Assembly (NCBI GenBank): GCA_030040525.1
Contig: JASHTN010000209.1
Coordinates: 1 to 5,745, forward strand
Reading direction: 5' to 3'
Length of the DNA: 5,745 bases
DNA from: Gammaproteobacteria bacterium
GTDB taxonomy: Bacteria > Pseudomonadota > Gammaproteobacteria > Steroidobacterales > Steroidobacteraceae
Positions 1-5,745 of this stretch are shown piece by piece. The notes below the pieces were generated by a model, which saw only the letters and a list, made by a program, of their open reading frames with translations, did not search any database and had not been told where the DNA came from. Numbering within the stretch: the stretch's first letter is position 1; the number at the start of each line of letters is the position of its first letter. The position numbers and the translations under genes were made by a program.

Positions 1-5
1 TTCAT
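1..5 (-). CDS. Possible start of a third operon gene, cut by the window edge
   Basis: The minus strand reads ATGAA at the left edge, with ATG at 5-3 overlapping the TGA stop of mdtC (4-2). This repeats exactly the ATGA arrangement of the mdtB-mdtC junction. Only the start codon and two further bases are visible, so the product cannot be identified. In many proteobacterial mdtABC-type operons the next gene encodes an outer-membrane efflux channel of the TolC/OprM type; in E. coli it is the MFS protein MdtD. No clear Shine-Dalgarno sequence precedes it, so it would depend on coupling to mdtC translation if real. Confidence 0.4.
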
Positions 6-3000
6 GTGCGTACCGGTGCGGTCGGGCTCGCGGGTGGCGCCTGCGGCGGCGCGAGCGGATGCAGCCGCACCCACAGCGAGCTGCACCACCGCCCGAAGCG
101 ATCCAGGTAGAGGTAAATCACCGGCGTGGTGTAGAGGGTGAGCACCTGGCTCACCAGCAGCCCGCCGACGATCGAGATGCCGAGCGGCTGGCGCAGCTCC
201 GCGCCGTCGCCGGTGCCGAAGGCGAGCGGCAACGCGCCGAGCATCGCCGCCATGGTGGTCATCATGATCGGACGGAAGCGCAGCAGCGAGGCGCTGTAGA
301 TGGCGTCCTCGGGGTTGCGGCCCTGACTGCGCTGCGCATCGAGCGCGAAGTCGATCATCATGATCGCGTTCTTCTTGACGATGCCGATCAGGAGGATGAC
401 CCCGATCAGCGCGATGATGCTGAACTCCTGGCCGAACAGCCGCAGCGCCAGCACCGCGCCGGCGCCCGCCGACGGCAGCGTCGAGAGAATCGTGATCGGG
501 TGGATGTAGCTCTCGTAGAGCACGCCGAGCACGATGTAGACCGCCGCCAGCGCCGACAGGATCAGCACCGGCTCGTTGGCGAGCGACTCCTCGAAGGTAT
601 GGGCAGTTCCCTGGAAGCTGCCATGGATCGTCGCCGGCATGCCGATCTGGTTGATCGCCTGGGTGATTGCGGCCTGGGCATCGCTCAGCGACTTGCCTAC
701 CGCCAGGTTGAAGGAGAGCGTGGTCGCGACGAAGGTCCCCTGGTGGTTGACGGCGAGCGGCGTGTTGCCCGGGCCCCAGTGGCTGAAGACCGCGAGCGGC
801 ACCATCTGCTCGGCCGCGGTGCTGTCGGCTGCGCCGGTCGAGACCGCGCCGCGTCCGGAATTGGCCAGGCTGTTGGTTGCCTCGTTGCGCGCGGTGTCGG
901 CCGCGATGGTCGCGGCCGTGCTGTTGCCCGAGGTCTGCGTGGAGGTCACGGTGCCCGCCACCGCATTGGTCGACTGCGTGCCGCTCACCGTGCCGCCGGC
1001 GGTGCTGACCCAGAGGTTCTCGAGCGTATCGGGACTCTGCCAGTACTTCGGCTCCACCTCCATGACGACGTGGTACTGGTTGAGAGCGTTGTAGATGGTC
1101 GAGACGTCACGCTGGCCGAAGGCGTCGTAGAGCGTGTTGTCGATGTCGGCGGGATTGAGCTGCAGCCGCGCGGCGGTGTCGCGGTCGATGAGCAGCTCGA
1201 TCTCCAGCCCGTTCTGCTGCTGGTCCGAATTGACGTCGGTGAGCACGGTGGAGCGCGCCAGCGCCTCGGTGAGCTTTGGCGCCCACTTGTAGATCTCCGC
1301 GACGCTGTCGCCCTGGAGCGTGTACTGGTACTCGGCGTTGGCCTGCCGGCCGCCGACGCGGATGTCCTGCGCGGACTGCAGGAACAGCCGCGCGCCCGCG
1401 ACCTGATTGAGCTTGGGCCGCAGCCGCGCAATCACCTGGTCGGCCGACAGCTTGCGCGCGGATTTCGCTTTGAGCGACACGAAGATGAAGCCGCTGTTGG
1501 TCTGGCCGCCGCCGGCCGAGCCGCCGCCGGTGAAGCCCACCACCGTATCGACCGACGGATCGGCCTGCACTATGGCGACGAACTGCCGCAGCTTCTTCTC
1601 CATCGACTGGAAGGAGATCGCCTGGTCGGCCTGGATGCCGCCGATCAGCCGCCCGGTGTCCTGCTGCGGGAAGAACCCCTTGGGGATGACCACGATGAGG
1701 TAGATGTAGAAGATCACCGCGCCGAGCAGCAGCGCCATGACGAGCGCGCGGTTGCGCAGCCCCCAGCGCAGCGTGCGCGCGTAGAAGCTGCGCATGCTCT
1801 CGAACGCCCGCTCGCTCAGGCGGAACAGCCGGCTCTGCGTCTCCGGGTCGGCGTGGCGGATGAAGCGCGAGCACATCATCGGGGTCGCAGTCAGCGACAC
1901 CACCAGCGAGATCAGCACCGCGACCGAGAGCGTCAGCGAGAACTCGCGGAACAGCCGCCCGACGATGCCGCCCATCAGCAGGATGGGGATGAATACCGCG
2001 ACCAGCGACAGGCTCATCGACATCACCGTGAAGCCCACCTCGCGCGCGCCCTGGATCGCCGCCTCGAAGCGCGGCATGCCGGCTTCCATGTGCCGCGTGA
2101 TGTTCTCGAGCACCACGATCGCATCGTCGACCACGAAGCCGGTGGCGATGATGAGCGCCATGAGCGACAGGTTGTCGAGGCTGTAGTCGAGCAGGTACAT
2201 GGCGCCGAAGGTGCCGAGGAGCGAGATCGGCACCGCCACCGCCGGCACCAGCGTCGCGCGCCAGTTGCGCAGGAACAGGAACACCACCAGGATCACCAGC
2301 GCCACCGCCACCATCAGCGTGAGCTTCACGGCCCTGAGCGAGGAGCGGATCGTCACCGTGCGGTCCATGGCCACGCGGATATCGATATCGGTCGGAATCG
2401 AGGCCTTGAGCGTCGGAATCAGCGCGATGACCCGATCCACCGTGTCGATGATGTTGGCGCCCGGCTGGCGGTAGAGAATGACGAGCACCGCGGGCTGGCC
2501 GTTGGCGAGCCCGAGGTTCCTGATGTTCTCGACCGAGTCGTCGACCTCGCCGACGTCCGCGAGGCGCACCGGCGCGCCGTTGCGGTAGGCGATCACCATC
2601 TCGCGGTACTCGGCCGCCTTGCTCGCCTGGTCGTTGGTGTAGAGCTGATAGTGGCGGCCGCCGACGTCGATCGCGCCCTTGGGCGTGTTGGCATTGGCGG
2701 CGGCGAGCGCCGCGCGCACGTCCTCGAGCCCGATGCCGTACTTGAAGAGCGCGCTCGGATTCAGCTCGACACGCACGGCCGGGAGCGAGCTGCCGCCGAT
2801 GGTGACCTGGCCGATGCCGCTCACCTGCGAGAGCTTCTGCGCGAGGATCGTGTCGGCGGCGTCGTACAGCTGCCCCGCGGTGAGCGTCTTCGAAGTGAGC
2901 GTGAGGATCAGGACCGGTGCGTCCGCAGGATTCACCTTGCGGTAGGTCGGATTGCTGCGCAGCGCCGTCGGCAGATCGGCACGGGCCGCGTTGATCGCCG

Positions 3001-3328
3001 CCTCGACGTCGCGCGCGGCACCGTCGATGTCGCGGTCGAGGCCGAACTGCAGCACGACGCGCGTGGCTCCGGTCGAGCTCTGCGAGGTCATCTCGGTGAC
3101 GTCGGCAATCTGCCCGAGGTGGCGCTCGAGCGGCGTCGCCACGGTCGCCGCCATCACGTCCGGACTCGCCCCGGCCATGGTGGCCTGCACCGAGATGGTC
3201 GGAAAATCCACCTGCGGGAGCGGCGCCACCGGCAGCTTGAAGTAGGCGATGGCGCCGGCGAGCGCGATCCCCATGGTGAGCAGCGTGGTCGCGACCGGCC
3301 GGCGGATGAAGGGGTCCGAGAGGCTCAT
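2..3328 (-). CDS. mdtC: MdtC-like RND multidrug efflux inner-membrane subunit
   Basis: This is a complete 1108-residue RND pump subunit, expected to form a mixed proton-driven trimer with the MdtB-like protein. E. coli MdtC is 1025 aa; most of the excess is an insertion at about residues 780-841 and a longer C-terminal tail. TM1 is at about 11-29, the first periplasmic domain at 30-332, TM2-TM6 at 333-487, TM7 at 527-548, the second periplasmic domain at 549-918, and TM8-TM12 at 919-1075. Proton-relay residues are present: Asp401-Asp402 in TM4, Lys986 in TM10 and Arg1019 in TM11. MdtC hallmarks include [11 protein letters not shown] (33-43), [11 protein letters not shown] (105-115), [12 protein letters not shown] (563-574), [18 protein letters not shown] (654-671) and the linked NHQG (861-864). 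The ATG at 3328 is chosen because it aligns with the family N-terminus, overlaps the mdtB stop as ATGA and has a GAAGGAT upstream. The tail after residue 1085 is Pro/Ala-rich and unlike E. coli. Substrates cannot be read from sequence. Confidence 0.96.
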   Translation of the reverse strand: MSLSDPFIRRPVATTLLTMGIALAGAIAYFKLPVAPLPQVDFPTISVQATMAGASPDVMAATVATPLERHLGQIADVTEMTSQSSTGATRVVLQFGLDRDIDGAARDVEAAINAARADLPTALRSNPTYRKVNPADAPVLILTLTSKTLTAGQLYDAADTILAQKLSQVSGIGQVTIGGSSLPAVRVELNPSALFKYGIGLEDVRAALAAANANTPKGAIDVGGRHYQLYTNDQASKAAEYREMVIAYRNGAPVRLADVGEVDDSVENIRNLGLANGQPAVLVILYRQPGANIIDTVDRVIALIPTLKASIPTDIDIRVAMDRTVTIRSSLRAVKLTLMVAVALVILVVFLFLRNWRATLVPAVAVPISLLGTFGAMYLLDYSLDNLSLMALIIATGFVVDDAIVVLENITRHMEAGMPRFEAAIQGAREVGFTVMSMSLSLVAVFIPILLMGGIVGRLFREFSLTLSVAVLISLVVSLTATPMMCSRFIRHADPETQSRLFRLSERAFESMRSFYARTLRWGLRNRALVMALLLGAVIFYIYLIVVIPKGFFPQQDTGRLIGGIQADQAISFQSMEKKLRQFVAIVQADPSVDTVVGFTGGGSAGGGQTNSGFIFVSLKAKSARKLSADQVIARLRPKLNQVAGARLFLQSAQDIRVGGRQANAEYQYTLQGDSVAEIYKWAPKLTEALARSTVLTDVNSDQQQNGLEIELLIDRDTAARLQLNPADIDNTLYDAFGQRDVSTIYNALNQYHVVMEVEPKYWQSPDTLENLWVSTAGGTVSGTQSTNAVAGTVTSTQTSGNSTAATIAADTARNEATNSLANSGRGAVSTGAADSTAAEQMVPLAVFSHWGPGNTPLAVNHQGTFVATTLSFNLAVGKSLSDAQAAITQAINQIGMPATIHGSFQGTAHTFEESLANEPVLILSALAAVYIVLGVLYESYIHPITILSTLPSAGAGAVLALRLFGQEFSIIALIGVILLIGIVKKNAIMMIDFALDAQRSQGRNPEDAIYSASLLRFRPIMMTTMAAMLGALPLAFGTGDGAELRQPLGISIVGGLLVSQVLTLYTTPVIYLYLDRFGRWCSSLWVRLHPLAPPQAPPASPTAPVRT
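806..991 (-). other. Low-complexity insertion in the second periplasmic domain of MdtC
   Basis: These bases encode residues about 780-841 of the MdtC-like protein, a Thr/Ser/Ala/Asn/Gly-rich stretch with no hydrophobic segment and no cysteine. E. coli MdtC passes from LEKMFVINNEG directly into AIPLS, while here [11 protein letters not shown] (769-779) and MVPLA (842-846) are separated by about 62 extra residues. The corresponding AcrB loop (around VRAADGQMVPF) lies near the boundary of the DC docking subdomain and PC2, so the insertion probably projects into the periplasm near the adaptor-facing side. The reading frame is unbroken and base composition resembles the flanks, so it looks like a normal part of the protein, not an inserted element. 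I recall similar loops in some other proteobacterial MdtC homologues, but cannot verify this here. Confidence 0.75.
1487..1537 (-). other. Glycine-rich loop of MdtC at the AcrB switch-loop position
   Basis: These bases encode residues 598-614, [17 protein letters not shown]. By alignment this is the segment equivalent to the AcrB switch (G-) loop, which separates the proximal and distal drug-binding pockets. The recalled E. coli MdtC equivalent is GFTGGSRVNSGMMF, so this loop is about five residues longer and gains glycines. The DNA contains two short GCCGCCGCCGG-type runs (plus strand), which could have arisen by slippage. The functional effect is unknown. Confidence 0.65.
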
Positions 3329-5745
3329 TGCGCCGGGGATCCTTCACCGGCGGCCGGCGCGGCGCCGCGCCAGCCGGAGATGCGCCGCTCCAGCCGGTCG
3401 AAGTACAGGTAGATCACCGGGGTGGTGAACAGCGTGAGCAGCTGCGAGAGGATCAGGCCGCCGACGATGGTGATGCCCAGCGGCCGGCGCAGCTCCGAGC
3501 CCGTGCCCGTGCCGAGCATCAGCGGCAGTGCGCCGAGGAGTGCCGCCATGGTGGTCATGAGGATCGGGCGGAAGCGCAGCAGCGAGGCGTGATAGATCGC
3601 CTCGCGCGGCGGCATGCCCTGCTCGCGCTCGGCGACCAGCGCGAAGTCGATCATCATGATGGCGTTCTTCTTGACGATGCCGATCAGCAGGATGATGCCG
3701 ATGATGCCGATCACGCCGAGATCCGAGCGCGCGAACTCCAGTGCGAGCAGCGCCCCGACCCCTGCCGAGGGCAGCGTCGAGAGGATGGTCACCGGGTGGA
3801 TGAAGCTCTCGTAGAGCACTCCCAGCACGATGTACACGGTGACGATGGCAGCGAGGATCAGGAACACCTCGTTGCTGAGCGTCGCCTGGAAAGCCAGCGT
3901 CGCGCCCTCGAAGGTCGTCATGAGGCTCGCCGGCAGGCCGAGCTCGTTCTCGGCTTTCTTGATGGCATCCACGGCGTCGCCGAGCGCCGCTCCCGAGGCC
4001 AGGTTGAACGACACCGTGGTCGAGGGGAACTGGCCGAGGTGATCGATCGACAGCGGCGCGGTGCGGCTCGACACCTTGACCAGCGCCGAGAGCGGCACCT
4101 CGCCGTTGACCGCCGTCGATGACGGCAGGTAGATGGTGCCGAGCGAATTGAGCGAGGCCATGAGCGAGCTGTCGGCCTGCAGGATCACCCGGTACTGGTT
4201 CGACTGCGTGAAGATGGTCGAGACGATGCGCTGGCCGAAGGCGTCGTAGAGCGCATCGTCGACCGTGGCCGGCGTGATGCCGAAGCGCCCGGCGGTGTCC
4301 CGGTCGATGGTGAGATAGGCGGACAGACCCTGGTTCTCCTGGTCGCTAGCCACGTCCGCGAGCTGCGGCAGCTGCTGCAGCCGGGCAACCAGCTTCGGCA
4401 CCCAGGTGTTGAATTCGTCCGGGTTGGCGTCCTCGAGCACGAACTGGTACTGGGTGCGGCTCACGGTGTCGTCGATCGACAGGTCCTGCACCGGCTGCAT
4501 GTAGAGCGAGATGCCGGGCAGGTCGGCGGTCTCCTGCTGCAGGCGGCGGATGATCCCGCTGGCGGACAGCGAGCGGTCATCGACCGGCTTGAGGTTGATG
4601 AGCATGCGGCCGCTGTTGAGCGTGATGTTGGTGCCATCGACGCCGATGAAGGACGACAGGCTGACCACGTCCGGGTCCTTGAGGATTGCCGCCGCGAGAC
4701 CCGCCTGGCGCTGTGCCATGTCGGCGTACGACACCGACTGCGGCGCCTCGGTGATCGCCTGGATGATGCCGGTGTCCTGCACCGGGAAGAACCCCTTGGG
4801 GATGAACACGTACATGAGGATGGTGAGGACCAGCGTGCCGATCGCCACCGCGAGGGTCATCGGCTGGCGGTCGAGTACCCAGCGCAGCGCACTGGCATAG
4901 CTGTCGATCAGCGCCTGGAACTTCCCGTTTGCCCAGCGCGTGACGCGGTTCTCGTCTTCGGCGCTGTGATGGCGCAGCAGCTTCGCGCACATCATCGGCA
5001 CGAGCGTCAGCGACACCACCGCCGAGATCACGATGGTCACGGCGAGCGTGATGGCGAATTCGTGGAACAGCCGTCCCACCACATCGCCCATGAACAGCAG
5101 CGGGATCAGCACTGCGATCAAGGACACCGTCAGCGACACGATGGTGAAGCCGATCTCGCCCGCGCCCCGTAGCGCCGCCTCGAGCGGCGGCATACCCTCC
5201 TCGATGTAGCGCGAGATGTTCTCGATCATGACGATCGCGTCGTCGACCACGAAGCCGGTGGCGATGGTGAGGGCCATCAGCGACAGGTTGTTGAGGCTGA
5301 AGCCGAGCAGGTACATGGCCGCGAGCGTGCCGACCAGCGACAGCGGCACCGACAGGCTCGGGATGATGGTGGCGGGCACGCTGCGCAGGAACAGGAAGAT
5401 CACCAGCACGACCAGCACGACGGCCAGCGACAGCTCGAATTCGACGTCGTGCACCGAGGCGCGGATGGTATTGGTGCGGTCGGTGAGGATGGTGACGTCG
5501 GCCGCGGCGGGCAGCGACTGCGAGAGCTCCGGCAGCAGCTTCTTGATGCGGTCGACGACCTGGATGACGTTGGCGCCGGGCTGGCGCTGGATGTTGAGAA
5601 TGATGCCCGGAGTGTTGTTCACCCAGCCGGCGAGATAGACGTTCTCGGCGCCGCTGGTCACCTCGGCCACGTCCGACAGCCGGACCGGATTGCCGTTCCT
5701 GTAGGCGATGACGATGCTCGAGTAGTCCTGCGGGTCCTGGATCTG
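3325..5745 (-). CDS. mdtB: MdtB-like RND multidrug efflux inner-membrane subunit (5' end missing)
   Basis: This is a proton-driven RND efflux subunit of the inner membrane, expected to pair with the MdtC-like protein encoded next to it. The frame is open to the window edge, giving 806 visible residues that begin [18 protein letters not shown]; family alignment implies about 235-245 N-terminal residues lie outside (E. coli MdtB is 1040 aa). A GTG at 5670 is internal, not the start. In visible numbering, TM2-TM6 lie at about 103-253, TM7 at 295-315, a large periplasmic domain at 316-624, and TM8-TM12 at 625-781. The proton relay is intact: Asp168-Asp169 in TM4 (GFVVDDAI, bases 5239-5244), Lys693 in TM10 ([13 protein letters not shown]) and Arg726 in TM11 ([11 protein letters not shown]). 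The stretches [18 protein letters not shown] and [17 protein letters not shown] match MdtB rather than MdtC. The stop overlaps the mdtC start. The subfamily call is by recalled similarity; substrates are unknown. No frameshift is seen. Confidence 0.95.
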   Translation of the reverse strand, partial: QIQDPQDYSSIVIAYRNGNPVRLSDVAEVTSGAENVYLAGWVNNTPGIILNIQRQPGANVIQVVDRIKKLLPELSQSLPAAADVTILTDRTNTIRASVHDVEFELSLAVVLVVLVIFLFLRSVPATIIPSLSVPLSLVGTLAAMYLLGFSLNNLSLMALTIATGFVVDDAIVMIENISRYIEEGMPPLEAALRGAGEIGFTIVSLTVSLIAVLIPLLFMGDVVGRLFHEFAITLAVTIVISAVVSLTLVPMMCAKLLRHHSAEDENRVTRWANGKFQALIDSYASALRWVLDRQPMTLAVAIGTLVLTILMYVFIPKGFFPVQDTGIIQAITEAPQSVSYADMAQRQAGLAAAILKDPDVVSLSSFIGVDGTNITLNSGRMLINLKPVDDRSLSASGIIRRLQQETADLPGISLYMQPVQDLSIDDTVSRTQYQFVLEDANPDEFNTWVPKLVARLQQLPQLADVASDQENQGLSAYLTIDRDTAGRFGITPATVDDALYDAFGQRIVSTIFTQSNQYRVILQADSSLMASLNSLGTIYLPSSTAVNGEVPLSALVKVSSRTAPLSIDHLGQFPSTTVSFNLASGAALGDAVDAIKKAENELGLPASLMTTFEGATLAFQATLSNEVFLILAAIVTVYIVLGVLYESFIHPVTILSTLPSAGVGALLALEFARSDLGVIGIIGIILLIGIVKKNAIMMIDFALVAEREQGMPPREAIYHASLLRFRPILMTTMAALLGALPLMLGTGTGSELRRPLGITIVGGLILSQLLTLFTTPVIYLYFDRLERRISGWRGAAPAAGEGSPAQ
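3339..3345 (-). promoter_or_regulatory. Candidate ribosome binding site for mdtC, inside the mdtB 3' end
   Basis: On the minus strand the bases read GAAGGAT, a partial match to the anti-Shine-Dalgarno complement, with 11 bases between AAGGA and the ATG at 3328. That spacing is slightly long. The site lies within the last codons of the MdtB-like gene, as expected for translational coupling, and supports the chosen mdtC start. It is seen by eye only. Confidence 0.5.

Noticed and set aside
806..991. The MdtC insertion considered as a mobile element, intein or minisatellite.
   Set aside because: There are no terminal inverted repeats, no flanking duplication, no intein splice-junction residues and no exact tandem repeat unit; composition resembles the flanks.
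2383..2394. A short ATCGATATCGAT-like palindromic stretch (gatatcgatatc) within mdtC considered as an operator.
   Set aside because: It lies inside the conserved coding region for DIDIR (residues 314-318), far from any start, and is explained by alternating Asp and Ile codons.
1107..3347. A second long minus-strand frame of 746 codons overlapping mdtC, starting at 3347.
   Set aside because: It lies in another frame of the same DNA, is Arg/Gly/Ala/His-rich with no family resemblance, and is a by-product of high GC.
59..3412. A very long open frame of 1117 codons on the plus strand, antisense to mdtC and running into the end of mdtB.
   Set aside because: Its product is extremely rich in Arg, His, Asp, Glu and Gln with no recognisable domain or membrane segment, as expected from reading a high-GC membrane-protein gene antisense. 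The minus-strand frame matches MdtC along its whole length.
3328..4122. A 264-codon plus-strand frame antisense to mdtB.
   Set aside because: Composition is Arg/Glu/His-rich shadow coding with no motif; the opposite strand carries well-conserved MdtB sequence.
5668..5670. GTG as the start codon of the MdtB-like gene.
   Set aside because: The frame stays open for another 25 codons to the window edge, and those codons (including [13 protein letters not shown]) match internal MdtB sequence, so the true start is outside the window.

Overview
The window is a segment of a high-GC bacterial chromosome (about two thirds G+C by eye), coding almost edge to edge on the minus strand. It holds two tandem genes for inner-membrane RND (resistance-nodulation-division) efflux subunits in the MdtB then MdtC order of the mdtABC operon. 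Recalled E. coli MdtB and MdtC sequences match the two proteins separately and specifically, including subunit-specific stretches. The family, operon order and G+C suggest a proteobacterium; I cannot name the genus.

Layout in transcription order, right to left. The MdtB-like gene enters from the right edge (5745) without its first roughly 240 codons and stops at 3325. The complete MdtC-like gene runs from 3328 to 2. The two genes overlap by four bases (ATGA, 3325-3328). A second ATGA at 2-5 combines the MdtC stop with a candidate start for a third gene lying almost wholly beyond the left edge. There is no intergenic space, so no promoter or terminator is expected here. No RNA gene, mobile element or CRISPR array was seen.

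In the characterised E. coli system, MdtB and MdtC form a mixed trimer in the inner membrane. It works with the periplasmic adaptor MdtA and an outer-membrane channel to export compounds such as bile salts and novobiocin, driven by the proton gradient. Both proteins here keep the proton-relay residues: paired Asp in TM4, Lys in TM10 and Arg in TM11. The adaptor gene would be expected upstream (right of 5745), and an outer-membrane channel or another pump component downstream (left of 1).

This is an ordinary efflux locus, not a new system. The points that deserve attention are a roughly 62-residue Ser/Thr/Ala/Asn-rich insertion in a periplasmic loop of MdtC, an enlarged glycine-rich loop at the position of the AcrB switch loop, the two ATGA junctions, and a nearly identical DNA block shared by the two paralogues.
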